From Breviolum minutum Mf 1.05b.01 (lineage: Eukaryota > Sar > Dinophyceae > Suessiales > Symbiodiniaceae): 64,000 bases of DNA. The translations under genes were made by a program, and so were the position numbers. The stretch spans positions 62,001-126,000 of the forward strand of contig DF240114.1 of assembly GCA_000507305.1 (NCBI GenBank), in the 5' to 3' direction. Of the stretch, positions 12,102-24,812 are shown piece after piece. Positions within the stretch are counted from its first letter, which is position 1. Every line of letters starts with the position of its first letter. The notes below the pieces were generated by a model. The model had not been told where the DNA came from, did no database searches, and saw only the letters and a program-made list of their open reading frames with translations.

Positions 12102-15100
12102 TCAGCAGGGAAAACCGTGAGACTGCCTCTTTTTCGGCTGGCCCTGCCTCATGTTTTCCTTCTCCCTGCCTCCCGGCTTTATCAAATTCCTTAAGGAGCT
12201 TCGGGAAGCAGGACTTCGCTGTCTGTGACACCAATAATTTCTCTGTGCACATGAAGTAAACAATAATGTTGCAGAAAGCATTTTGAACTCTTGGTTCCTC
12301 ACGCATTCCTGTCTGCAAAGTGTCTGTGTTTCCACGTCTTAAACTGCCGCTAAGAAGCTTTGGGATGTTCTGGATGTGCAAGTGTCCTTGCGCATCACCG
12401 ACAGCTAGCTTCTGGCCTTCCCTGATTTCGCCTAAGTCATGATTGGCTTCACTTCTGACATTGTGACGAAACAACTTCAAGAGTTCTGCTATCCTTTGAA
12501 ATCACCAATGAAGGAGTGATCTGATTTCCTGATGCAAATTGAAAACTCAAGTGGCAGAGCCGAAGAAACTTAGGAATGCACCGTGATAGCAAAACATCAT
12601 CGAGGTGATGGCCACGGAAGCACCGGTGTCAGAAAGAGACGCCTGAAACGGATGCTCGGGAGTTGAACAAAATAGCTTGGCTTGTAGCCTGAGAGTCATG
12701 GGTCTGATTAAGTGTTTCGTCTTTTTGCAGGTTGACTTTGAATCCCTGATAGAAATCGCCGACAATTGTGAAAAAGGAGATCCCTGAAGTTGTTTTTCTC
12801 AGGATCCTTAACGTTCCTTGATGCTCCTTGAATATCCTCTATATACCATTGCAAGATGCGGATCCAAACGACCATGGTCTCGGCCTTGTGGGATTGGTCA
12901 CTAAAGTCCCAAATGTCAATCCTCAGATTCCATGCAGATCATCAGCTTTCCAACTGACCCAATTGAATACCCAACAAAGACCCGAGAGACTATAGGCTGT
13001 GTTTGAAGTGCTCAATCATGTCGTCTCTAGTCCAAAGCGTTCCGAGAAACCCTCCGCTAACCAAGCCCAAAAAGATAACTGACGGTCTGGTTGGACTCCA
13101 AACACCTGGGTAGCGCATGAATGTTAATTTTGAGCCTTTGCACCAAAACAAAGAAACCTTTCGATCCAGAAATAGCAAAGCCAACAAGACTTTTTGATAA
13201 TCTAATGCATAGCTGCATAATGTTCCATCTAAGTCTTAACCTCCTCACACCTTTAAGACAATTTAGCATCACCCTCTCGCTTCAAAGGTATTCTCGTGGC
13301 AAGTGCTGGCATGTCTGGCACCTCGAGTGTAATAGGTCGAGGTATATGAAGACATGAAGAGGTGCTCATTAAGGCCATCCTGGCACGGTGCCCAAAAGAA
13401 GACATGCGATTGCCATTTACATGCCAGCCTCTGCACAGACTTTAGAAGTACAGTGTACCCAACAAGGTAGCTTCATGTCTGCACAGCACAAACTTCATCA
13501 CAACATCCGCCTTAAAAAGGTAAAAGGCCCAATCCTGGGTTCATCAAAGTCGAAAACAGCGATTGAACGAGTTGACAAATCAAGCAGTACCTTTTCAGTA
13601 TCTACTCTATTCTCGCAAATTATCTGGCGCAGTCTCGTTTCAATGCATCTTGCTCACAGCCAGGACACCGTCACACCCAGCAGGATGTCCGGGAAAAAGG
13701 GAGATCGCCTGCAGTACAGCTTGAATCCATCCCTAGTAACCTACGCTGCACACAGACGAGAAACAAGCTGGGCTCTAAACAAGTCCGGCAGGGAATGGAG
13801 CTAATGCATTGAAGATGTATCCGATAAATTCAACAGATAGACTGTAGAATCCAAAACCAGCCCAATCTCTGAGTCCCGTGCTCCAGAGACAACATCGGCC
13901 GGAAGGTCTTGCAGCTACTATACATCCTCAGGTCTGTGCGATAAACAACGAGAAAATGCTTCTGTCAACAGTCGCTTGGAAGAAGGCACTCTTGACGACC
14001 TAGTACTGGAAGGTCAAAGCCACATGCTTATCCCAGCTTATCCCAAACCTGAGGCCAAGGCTTTTTGACTACATCTGCTTTCCGGTCCTGAAAATAGTCA
14101 TTGCAAAGACAACACTGCCAGCATCTTCATTGGACTCGGGTCTTAAACAAGATGTGTGTTTGTAGGCACCTGCACATCTTTAGCACGGTCTTCCATGCAA
14201 AGCATGCAACTCCGTCTTGGCATGGGGTTGATCTTGGTCAATCACGCTTCAATGACCGATGTTTGTCCTCCTCGCCACGAGCAGCCCAGTCCCCAAGGAT
14301 AAGCTCGCCCTCTTCTGTGCTGGCGTAAAAGTTTGTGAGCAACTGGCGCAGGATGGCAGAGCAAGATAGAGCCATTGTAGGAGGCAATTTGGGCATGTAA
14401 GCTTTTGTGGCACAGGAAACAGCACCAGTCTAAAGGAGCTTTTGAGGAGTTGATGCACTTATCGGATTGACGACCATCTTTATAGACTTTGAAGGTTCAT
14501 GGGGTGTAATTGCCATAATGAAGGCCTCATACTCCAACTACGAAACCAATACGGATTGCTTCGGCAACGCCTTTGTGCCCTTGTCATCGAAGCGGTCATA
14601 GCCTCGGAGCAGGCCATGAAATCGAAATCTGACAGAAAGTTATTTCAGACAGTCAGGATCGGAGTCAGGTGTGAGCATCACTCTGCCCAAGATCTATCAA
14701 ACAGAGATAATCAACAATGTATGGAGGCTTCGCCAACACCCAGCGTTCATGGCCAGGGAGCAGTGGAGGATATGACACAGGCCCATTTCCGTGCCACTGT
14801 CCTATTTGCAAGATAAAAAATGCAAAGAGTTTGAATTCTATGGGAAGCAGTATTTCAATCTGGCTCAATGTTTTCCCCTGCTTGGGTGGTTTGAACTTCA
14901 ACACATCTGAAATCCTGCAATTCGATTGATCACAAACAATAAACATGATCATTGAGAAACATGATCAAAGCAATGATGAACATGGAGAAACATGAACGCA
15001 ACTCTCTTTCCAGCCTGCCGCTGAAGCTGAACCCGAACAACAGGACGCCAAAGAAAGTCATTGTCGTTAATGGCATCCAACATTGCCTTACAAACGCAAA

Positions 15101-18100
15101 GAATCCCAACAAAGGCCAGCAATTGACTTCGCACTTCACGACCAATTTATACAAAGAACTCCTTGTTGCAAACATGATGAAGTCTAAAGTTGTAACATCA
15201 CAACCCGCAATTGCAATGGCTTGAATCGCTTGGCAAAACATCCCTTCCGTGGCCTGAAAGTCCCAAATCATGACCTGGCAACACAAAGCTTTGCCCTATC
15301 TTGGAAGCCTGGTTTAACTTGTTCATGTTCAACTGTTCAACTCAACAAAAATCGACAAAATCGTTACGCCTGCAGAAAAAGCAGAAAAATGGAACAAAAT
15401 CCGCTTCAAAATCATTGAATTGGCCTGTCCATCGCCAGCTACGGTGAGGAAGTACCTTGGCACAAATTAGCCGATCACTGGGAATGCTGGGACTATCTGA
15501 AAAGTCAGCTATATAAATGCTCTTTGCACGGAGCAAACTCAGTTTTCAGTAGGGAGCACTTTATCGGAGCATCATGAGGATTCTTTTCACTAGCACCACG
15601 GCCACGACGCTCAATCTGCGCGAGTCATGTTGCAAAAGCCATCTCAACACGATAGACTCTGGTTTCCGCTTGGATGCGGCCAACTACACTGTCGATTGAT
15701 TCTCTAAAAACATTGAACTTAGCTCTCAATATGCTACAACTTGATGATCATTTAGGTCATGGTTGCATTTGAAGCATAGGTCAACAAAGGTCATGAAACA
15801 TCATGAAACCTCATGAAACATCATGAAAGGGACAGCAAGAAACCACTTTCAATAAGTTCCACCTCTAGAGTGGCCGGCATGAACTCGATGGCGACAACTG
15901 CTTTGCGATGCGATTCATCGATCATGGAGATCTGCCTGTGCACCACCTGGGTATTTGAAGTGGTGATTTTTTTTCAAAAGTCCATGGCACTATGAGTCAG
16001 AGCAAAACTGCCACATGAATCAAAGAGGAAGTGATTCTGTACAGGACGAGCAAAGAAATCTAGAAACATGTTCGAAAACAATTGGAATCTCCCAAGCCGA
16101 AGGCTGTTGGAATGGTTGAGTGCTTTTCCTCCTGCGAGCAAATCAGACAACAACATAGTGGAAGGTGCGTCGAAAACGCACGAGCTGTGGACAACAAGGT
16201 GACTAATTGCCACGATCTAAACTCTCTAGTTTGGAGATAGTCATCCCACCCTTACTAGTTTTCCTTCCAATAGGTCTGTAAAGCCCTACTATTGGGTTGA
16301 TCACCATCCCCTAAAAAACCATGAGAGTTTAGACCCCAGCACAACTGACGTTTGCATTCGAACATTCCTCCAATCCAGGGCGTGAAGATTGAGATTTCCC
16401 CGTGGTCAAGCCTTGGTGGGTGAATGTGTTGCCAGTGCAACATCTGACAAAATTCACAACATTCATGAACCATGGACCACAATTTCTACAGCTTTCTGCA
16501 AGAGGCCTTCCAGCCACATGCAAAACATGGAATTGAAACAGCAAGACAAAATCGTTTCAGAAATCCCTATGGTCATCCTCAGGCCCCTGACCAAGATCTG
16601 TTGGAGAGAGTTTCCACACCTTGAGAGCTGTTTTTGATGAACTGCTGAGATGTGTTGGAATTCCTACACCGAGAACTGCTGAGTGCTGTGATGTGTCACA
16701 TCACTTTCTCTATAAAGAAATCTGATGCAGTACGGTGACACATCACTGCCCAGCTTTTCTTCTGTGCCACACTACTCAAAGCTACAAAAGTCCTTTCACT
16801 GCGTTGAGCTCGATGCAGCAATTTGACCATTCCCAAGACCTGATCACAGGTTGGAGATCTTGGAGATCTTAATGACGCTGATGACAATGCTCTGATATTA
16901 AACTCGGCTTAGCAGCTTTGCTGTGTGTCTAAGGCACGGTCCACCAATGAGATATGTGGGATCACTGGGGTAAAACTTGAAAACCGTCACCTGCAAATCT
17001 GTCAGCTTCTGCACTCTACACATCGACTTGTGCAACATGTTTTTACGTCGCAAGAAGCCAAGCTCAGCGCCTCCCATGGTGATTCGAGGACGGCGTGCGG
17101 TGACAAAGAATCTGCGAAGGACCAAACAAGGACCGTGCTGACCTTGAGCTCAGCATGATTCAATGTCATGGTTTGATGCACTTGGTGAGAATGTCGATGA
17201 CCTTCTGCCGTTTTCTGGACATTTGTTGATGAATCATTTTTTGCGCAACACCTGAGTTGGTGACTGTCGCCTTTCCCGAGTTCTCAAGTCTCTCTGTGAA
17301 AGGCATATTCCTTGTGAAGCTTGTGTGTTCCTTTTGGTTGAATGTGTGGCACCAAAGGTGGTCACAGATATTCGCTCTGCATGTAAGCTATTGGCTCGCA
17401 GCAGGAGGACACCACCATGTCTGATGAGTTGGGTACCCACTCAACCCACTCCTCAGTCTTACACTCTTTGAATCTTTTGTATTGCACATGTCCATCTCTT
17501 CCAAGGACAGTGTTTGTTCATGTTTGTTCAGTATGGTTGGGAAGGCTGGGCTTTCGTGCAATGCGTTTGCCCTTGGTGTAAGTCACATCATGGAAGTTCG
17601 GATGCTCCTGTCCAGGGATATGATTTCTTGCATATGTTCTGGTCAATAGTGGCAAAGAATCAGATTCCTGATGGAAAAACCAGGTCTGCTGCTGAAATGA
17701 GCAAACTATTGGTAAGAATGCAACCAAAGAAACACAGCAACACTTCACTCAGTCAACCCTTTCATTTCCACGCCCTGTGTGGTATTATGTATTAAATGTA
17801 TTATGTGCTTTCCGGGAATCTTGACCTCAAAAGTTTGTGTCCTTCAGCTTGGAGTGTGTTTTGGTGATAGCACCAGCTTCTTCTTCGCCCAAATGAGCAA
17901 ACCTTAGAAGAATTCTCGTGGAATCGCCATGCATCGCTACAACGCCCTTTTCCAAGTTCTTCCAAGTTCTTCCAAGTTCATCAGTTCAGCCACCCAACGA
18001 TGTGTCCAACACAGTGCTCTCAGTGTCAGTGCTACCATCTTTGCAAACATGCAAACAAGTGGCTCCTCCTGAAAAATGTCCACTGTTTCGTTGGTTTGCA

Positions 18101-18110
18101 AAGCTTCTTC
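12102..18110 (-). CDS. DNAI3: Axonemal dynein intermediate chain, DNAI3/WDR63 (IC140) type
   Basis: A multi-exon WD-repeat gene for an inner-arm (I1/f) dynein intermediate chain, which anchors motor heavy chains on flagellar doublets. The exons follow the order of WDR63. About 18110-18034 gives VEEALQTNETVDIF. About 17610-17560 ends TYTKGKRI. About 17451-17380 gives VEWVPNSSDMVVSSCCEP. 17142-17071 gives STVLVWSFADSLSP. 16990-16942 gives VTVFKFYPSDPTYLIG. 16839-16820 gives LGNGQI. 14342-14257 gives FYASTEEGELILGDW. 13708-13669 gives RSPFFPDILLGVT. 13105-13062 gives VWSPTRPSVIFLG. About 12654-12590 gives LSDTGASVAITSMMF. About 12421-12336 gives KLAVGDAQGHLHI. A charged tail may follow at 12227-12102. 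Phases agree where checked. Several donors are GC and one is GA. Some WD-repeat exons (14.2-13.7 and 13.67-13.1 kb) and the first exon were not found. The choice of DNAI3 over other intermediate chains rests on motif order. Confidence 0.85.
15790..15830. repeat. Short tandem repeat (catgaaacat unit)
   Basis: Four imperfect copies of a 10-nt unit, catgaaacat, within an intron or intergenic stretch. It lies inside the span of the dynein chain gene. Confidence 0.7.
16820..16839 (-). other. Candidate 20-nt micro-exon of the dynein chain gene
   Basis: The preceding exon (16990-16942) ends one base into a codon at a GA donor. After an AG acceptor at 16841-16840 this exon supplies two bases and six codons and ends at a GC donor. 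The joined reading, LIGGLGNGQI, matches the GG..NGQI..W element of WDR63-type chains. With a GT donor four bases later the frame is lost, so the GA choice rests on family fit. Confidence 0.55.
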
Positions 18111-18119
18111 AACGCCCAC

Positions 18120-20590
18120 ACCTCAAAGCTGTTTGTAGATTTGTGAAAGCTGACAGGACTTTTTTGCTGATCCGTGAGAGACATCAAATGTCCAAAATGA
18201 CCTTTTCTGGACCCTGAGCAAACGACTGACATTTGAAAGGAATGCGGAAAGCTCGTCTACCTACGCAACGTCACACAATGTCATGAATTCAAGCAGCACA
18301 GCTAACTGCTCAACTATCGCATCCCTCACATTGAGTGGTATGAGGGAGTTGAACAAAAGCTGGGAAGAGGAAAGGACATTCACATAAAGCTTGTTGTAGG
18401 TAGACATGGTAGACTTACACTAAAAGCTAAAGTTGAGATAGAAAGAATTCTAGACTCGATTCTCTACGCAATTCTACTTCCATGAAGGCCATCATTGATG
18501 TTTTCCACAAGTATACGTATAATGTTCCTATTACTGGAGATCCTATCAGGCGATGCATGGCACCACCATATTGCACCTTGTCATACCCCAGATCTGCACC
18601 ACGCTGCAAGAAATCGCTTGGCCTTCATACGTCAATGCTTCAATTGGATTTCAATTGGATTTCAATCCAAATTCCATGGAGCTGAATTTCAAGAGTCAGT
18701 CTGCACAACACTCACGGCAGTCACATCTCAAAGCTCCAAGCGTGTACTGTGTGGATTTGTTGATTGGCCGGAACCTCAGCTATGCGCAAGTGAAAATGCT
18801 GCCCGTTCAGAGTCTGTTCAATCCTCTAAACTCTGATGCATCACCAAAAACGGATCAGCATCTTTTCCAGGGCACAAACCAGGTTGTCTGACAGGAGCAA
18901 GTTCGAGTCTCTTTCACAGCCTGGCTTCAGACTTTAACTGAGATGACAGTATAACAAATTTTGCTCTCACGGGAATGCGACTTCAAGATCTTTCAATCTT
19001 CAGCTGGGCATAATTCCCTCTCTCTCTTCTTGTTGCTGTGCTTTACTTGGGTGCTGAATTTATTTGTATGTCTGCTCAAACCTCTTGAATCTGGCCTGAA
19101 TACCAATCTCCAGCTCCCTCTTGGGTGGTGCAAAGTTGTGGTCCTGGAACGGCCAAAAAGCCATGCACACAAAACGTCAAAAAAATAGAAACTGTGCAAA
19201 CAAGTTCAGGTCGCATCAAATGAACCTTCAAATTCCACAATCTCGCAAATTTCGTATGAGATACTTTTACAAAAAATCACGTCCTTCTTCTACGAATGCA
19301 TCATTAACGGTATTGGAATTTACGTTAAGAGATTTCGATGATGACGATGACGACAATGACGGCGATGATGATGTGGTGCCTTCTGCGGTCGGCAGTTGTT
19401 AAGGTTCTCACCTCAAGCAGGTACCAGGATGGTGTGCATGGGCTGTGCATAGGCTGTGCATAGGCTGTGCATAGTACCAATGACTTCAAACACTATCACG
19501 AACGAAATTTCCGCAATGCATTCTGACCGAGCTCCGGACCAGAGTCGCTAAGTTTGGTGGACTTTCCAAACTGACCACGTGTCCTGCAAGCATCGATGCG
19601 GAATTCCTGATGTGCATGACTGCCTATAAGAAGAGCTTCAAATGGAATGCAAAAATGCAAACAACAGAATTGACGAGCTTATGGAAAATCAATTCATCTA
19701 TGCTGCGTCCATTGAAGGTTGGATTGGACTTGTTTCTTGAACGTCAATCTTGTCCTTTGCGCGAAGTGAAAAAAGACACGGTTGTCTAGTTCTAGTCTTC
19801 GGCAATCCTGGTGATCATGATCTGCAGAAGTGGCCGGCTATTCTGCACCGTGAAGTTCGTGACCTGATCATGTCACTGCAGGTCCCAACATTCCCAAGAG
19901 CATCCAAGAACAAGGCTGGTCCACCCTGTCCAACTGAACCGTGACGATCCTTCCAACAAACGTTCTCGCACTGCTTGCATGTCTAGCTCCTCTGGGTAGA
20001 GGTCCGAGCAACTTCGTCATGAGTTATGAGGGTGTCCCCATGCAAAAATCTGGGCCTCCTCATGAGTGGCTTCTGCATGCTCTGATTTCCACTCACGGCA
20101 CTCCTGGGGGGTCACTTTTGCGGAACACGATTGACATGATCGCCGTGGCTGTGAGTGTTGAAATCGCAGAAAGAGGGTCCTTGAGTCCTTGACAACAACA
20201 AGTCAATTTCAGATCTGCAGATTTCTTGATATTTCTTGAATCATGATGAAATTACAATTACGCGTGCAAGTCTTGTACAATTACGGAGCGCTTTCCAACT
20301 CGACTAACTCCTTGGGCACATCACGAACCACGATGTTTTCATCCGGTTCATCCTGCGGTCGTACTTGCTGAAAAGGAAGAACACAGTAACACACTCTGGA
20401 TTGCAAATATCTCCACATACTGACAACGCCATGACCCTTCAATCACTCCCCGTGCGAAAGACTTGTGCAACAGTGCAATCAACATATTATATGATATGTA
20501 CAATCAAAAAGAGAAAAGAAGGAACCATCAGAGCTCAAAGAACACAGGGTCGAAATGGGTCGCATATGGTGGAACGATGTGGAAGGCCTT
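18120..20590. other. Intergenic or unresolved; several small tandem repeats
   Basis: Holds a run of GAY triplets at about 19337-19372 (an Asp-rich frame on the plus strand, best read as a microsatellite). Three copies of aggctgtgcat lie at about 19440-19474, and a duplicated tttcaattgga at about 18640-18665. A plus-strand frame at 19941-20192 is open for 83 codons but matches nothing I recognise. No gene is supported. Confidence 0.4.
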
Positions 20591-20598
20591 GGGTTTTC

Positions 20599-22149
20599 AC
20601 TCCTGCACAGCCTCTTCACCTTCAGCTGCCCCGCCCTGATTTTCACGCTCGAACTCGTCCATCACCGCCTGCAAAGCTCGCGGCACTTGGAACGGCTCTT
20701 CGTGTCACTTCATTGGACTAAAGACATTACACAGACATATACAATCTTATACACATTATACACATACTTGTACTCTGGTGCACAGAAAATCACTTGGTGA
20801 GCTTTTCGTGTTCAAACTGATTCGGAAGCAATGGGCCGTGTGCCTGCCGACGGGCGTTCAAGCGTTCCACCTCGCGATTGTAGGCATCCTCGGTAGTACA
20901 CCTTGGTGATATCCCCTCTGCTTTCCCTTCGAGAATTAAAGTAGCCCCATTGAAGACTAAAATGCCTTGGATCAGCATGATCCAGTACGAACCAATCTCA
21001 GCAACTGTTAAAATCTTTCAGCATAGGCTGTGCGAATCAAGTTTTTCAGGAGTTTTCAAACGGGAATACTCTTGAGTCACTCGGATCTTGTGCCATAGCT
21101 AGCTGGCCAGTCGGTTTCTTTGCCACGCTCTTGATGGCTTTAAGTTTTACCAAACCGAGAACTTTGTTGTCAAGCGACCATACAATCTTCTCGCCGTATG
21201 CCTCGAGCGGCAAGCGTGCAATAAGCTCATATTCCACACATAGACAACATCAAGGAATTTCCAAAAACTGGCTGTATCTAAACGTGGGGGTACTTAAGTC
21301 CCAGATTTGTAAGCTCCAGGCTCTTGACGGCTCAAAGATCAATAGAATGTCTTCCAAAGGATACTTTTCGAAGTCCTGCATCCAGGTATTGGCTTGAACA
21401 CGGAGCAATGCGAATGTGACGAATGTGCTGCAACAAGAGTGGAAGATATTCCGAATGTCCTTGATTTAGGTTTACTCTTTGCTGTCAACCAATGGCCGTG
21501 AGCCCGTCAGTTTAGAAGTCCTTCTGCTGTGGGTGGTAGTCTGAAGCAAACCCCATCTTCTTCACCTACGCGCATAATCGTAGAGTAAAGCGCTGAGACT
21601 TTCTGCAAAGAATGAACACACAGCTAAAAGCTTCTGAAATCGAAACCATCAACTCCCAAACTCTTCATTGGTTGGGACCAAACATGTTATGAGCCTCTGC
21701 CAACGTGATGGTAACCTCTTCTCCAATCAGCTAAGTGTACCATCATCGAATCCCCTATGTATATATGTATATAGTAGGTTAGCTCCGTCAAATCAATGTC
21801 CTTGAGTCAAATCCTTGCATGTTGCCTGTTCCAAAACCTCCGACTTCTTGAGGTAGGTGTATGGCTTCAACCTCAATGAAACTCATGGCTGTTCCGCTCC
21901 TATGGTTTAAAGATTGCCAAAAACAACTCAGAAATTTGAAACCAACAGAAATGGTGTATTTTGCACAAATGTTGCACTTAGCGCCACACTTCATACCTGA
22001 AAAGGGAACATCATCAGACTCCTCCGTCTCATCATGCAAGTTGATTGAGAGATAGTTCTTGGCCTTGGTAGCTGAGCACAAAATGCTTTGCACCTTGAGG
22101 GCCTTGAGTGTTCACAAAGGTCAGATCGATGCCGGAAAAACCCAACCAC
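20599..22149 (-). CDS. Unassigned multi-exon gene
   Basis: At least four convincing minus-strand exons of one gene that I do not recognise. About 22149-22038 reads DLTFVNTQGPQGAKHFVL and then SYQGQELSL, with an AG acceptor and a possible GC donor; a second frame is also open here up to a CAG|GTATGA donor at about 21990. About 21400-21290 reads QDFEKYPLEDILLIFEPS followed by SLQIWDLSTP. About 21237-21050 reads EYELIARLPLEAYGEKIVW. About 20920-20793 is a charged helix (YNREVERLNARRQA). A further segment at 20705-20599 (VPRALQAVMDEFERE) runs into a TGA and may be the last exon; the frame at 20793 also meets a TGA, so the true 3' end is unclear. SLQIWDL looks like the end of a WD repeat, but one motif is not enough for a family. 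Confidence 0.55.
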
Positions 22150-24811
22150 CTCCCAAGGTCATATTTTCAGGCCGTCGATCTGTGCCGTGCGCTGCAATAG
22201 CAGTGCTGCATCATCCAGACCTGCTTTTCAAACAAAATGTATCTCTATGGAGTTGAGGCGTAGAGTAAACTATCTCCAAATCCACAGATTGCAAAAGTGC
22301 TGGCTTCAAACTCAAACCCCTCAGATGCTTTCCACTAAGGGTACACCATCTACTCTTGAATTTTGCTTTTTGAAGACTGTGGAGATGGACACCGTGATGG
22401 GACAAGCCTATGTACAATTCAGCCAGAGTGAGGCCATGGCTCAGCTCTATGACACTTTCTGCCTAACATCGCAGCTTAGGCGATTTCTTGCCAGGTCAGA
22501 ATCACATGGATGATTAATATAAATATTGTTTGTGTTTGTCGAACTTCATGCTAAGGTAGGGGCATTCACAAAACTGGAACCATTGAGAGACAATCTCATC
22601 AGCCCGTTATGTTTGTTCCTATCATCCATGACAGAAGATCTTTCGTGATCCCTTGATCTCAGTTGCTCCATGTGAGGACTGTCCTGTACAGAACAACTGA
22701 AAATGGGCCGTGGTTTGATGTGGATGCGATGAAAGCATATAGACAAGTGCTTTTTTTCATGAGACATTCTATCTTGAGAGCCCCAGCGTTTGCCCTTTAA
22801 AGTTTGAAGTAGAAGCACTTGTTTGAAGGAGCGAGAACTGTTGACAGGTCCTGACTATGTAACAGAAGCTCGCAGCGTCCCGATGAGTTCGTCAGAGATG
22901 CCACCCTGACAGAAACGACATCAACACACAGCGAGGTAAAAAGTGTGAGCGGAAAGTGGTTTAACAATGCTTAACACCTGCAAAACAAGTTAAAATACCC
23001 TTTACTCGACAATTTACAATGGTTACTTGACATGACAATCGTCGAAAGAGATGCACTGCGCCTGGCGTTCATGTAAAAACTCCGCAGTTCGAGCCGCAAA
23101 GCCATCAGGAGATGCCTGAAGTTGTGATGCATCCTGATGCAAAAAAACTGCCTAAACTGCGGTCCGTCTGACAGCTTGAGACTTTTGAGAATTGAAGCCA
23201 GATTAGATGAAGTATATATATATATATATGTTTTTTTTGAGATGCAGCAAGCGCCTCTGCAAGTGCGACCTGAAAACACATTTGCAACAAAGGCTACTAG
23301 AGGCTACACAAAGCAGCAAGAGGAGTTCTACACACAGACACTCGACCTCTTGCTTGTCCAGTGGCAGATTGCAATTCTGGACATGATGCTTACTTTTATT
23401 GATATCACAAAACAAAAATCGTTGACTCGCTTGCCACCTTGAACTTCTTCATGAGCCATTCCGATTCTTCATCTTCAGACTCCTGAAAGACGTAAAGGTA
23501 CTGCAAATTGAGGTCGAAAGCAAGAGCTGACTGGCGATGTGAACTATCCATCTTTCACATACAGCAAACTGGGCGGATGGATGTGAAAGGACATGAAAAG
23601 GGCTTGCCATGTTTCGCTCTGGCTCCTTGTCACTTCCTCGGGAGCAAATTGCAAGTTTGCAAAGACCCTTTCCCTATGACAAGTCTGCCTCAAATTTCGG
23701 TTTCGGTTTCATGAAACTAGCAACAAAGGTAAGGCTGAGACAGTGTATGTGCTTACTCTAAGTGTCTCAGATGCCAAGGCCACTGCTCGGCAGCTCAAAG
23801 TAGAGATCAAGCATTGCCAAAAATCCACCTCGACAGTAATGCGAAATTGCAGGAAACTGCAAATTCCTCCACCAAGTTGGATCACATCTCAACACCCTGA
23901 TTGTTCCGGATTCCAATGACAGTATTGCAGTCTAGTGTCTGAAAAGTGCACGTGGACCCCACAAGAAGCAAAGATCCTGGAATCACAAATGTCTCTAAAA
24001 AGTCCAGCGTGATCTTTGGTTGAGGATTTGAATGGTGCAATCACTTAGGTGATGTGCTAAGACTTATTCTTTATACGTACAGATATCGCACCCCTAGTCA
24101 GTGAATGAATTGCAAGTTCGCCGTGCCGAAACTTCCGACCCAAAGCAACCCATGGTCCCAAAGGCAGGCGATGAATGGCAACCTGAGCCATTGAGTTTTT
24201 TACAAGAGGCCTTCTGACAAGAAGTCGCATCTTTTGGTCTTGCCTTAAATCAATGGGTCTGGAATACATCTTTGGCATCTTTCTTGGAAAGATTTGATCT
24301 GTCAAACAAACTGTCCAACACATGCACTTTTGATTCTTATAGATTTGCCAAGCTGCGAAGTGGCATTGGAGCCCAGGGTTAAGAAGTAGTCCACCGTGAA
24401 CCACAGAACCTGTCTGCACGCAACTCATGGACCCAAAAGAAATGTCTGAGCTGAACGACAAAGACACCTGAATTCCCGTCTTCTCAAAAAGCATGGCGTG
24501 CCGAGGCAAAAAGCTCCTTAGACCAAAAGATCGAACCAAAATAGATCAAAGAAGTGGCGAACATTTTGCAACTAATGATGAAAACATCGAGCACAAGCAA
24601 AGCAATACCCATTCCAGGCTGAGTCCAAGGACTGTCTGACTGCCTATGACTGTCTAATCAGAAGTGGGGTCTAAAATGCTACAGGATTTTTGTTCAATCA
24701 AGCGAAGGCCAAGAATCTGGATGAGAATGTCCTTAGAAACTTGCGCCATGCTCCAAGCAATACAATTTTGGGACTGCATCTTGACATGTTTGGGCAGTGC
24801 CCTTTGTCAAG
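22150..24811. other. No supported gene
   Basis: A plus-strand stretch at about 22370-22510 (GQAYVQFSQSEAMAQLYDTF) looks like the RNP1/helix part of an RRM, but no partner exon was found. A minus-strand stretch near 24755-24690 may be coding. There is a TA dinucleotide run at 23213-23230. Nothing further is supported. Confidence 0.35.
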
Positions 24812-24812
24812 N
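24812..24812. other. Undetermined base at a probable assembly join
   Basis: A single n. The long minus-strand frame to its right is open right up to it and meets a stop (TGA at 24807-24809) one codon beyond, which suggests that unrelated sequences were joined here. Confidence 0.7.

Noticed and set aside
17410-17445. CTGATGAG with nearby complementary stretch, considered as a hammerhead ribozyme.
   Set aside because: No GAAA core in the required place; the segment is a coding exon of the dynein chain on the other strand.
19320-19400. Asp-rich protein end on the plus strand.
   Set aside because: Explained by a GAY-triplet microsatellite.
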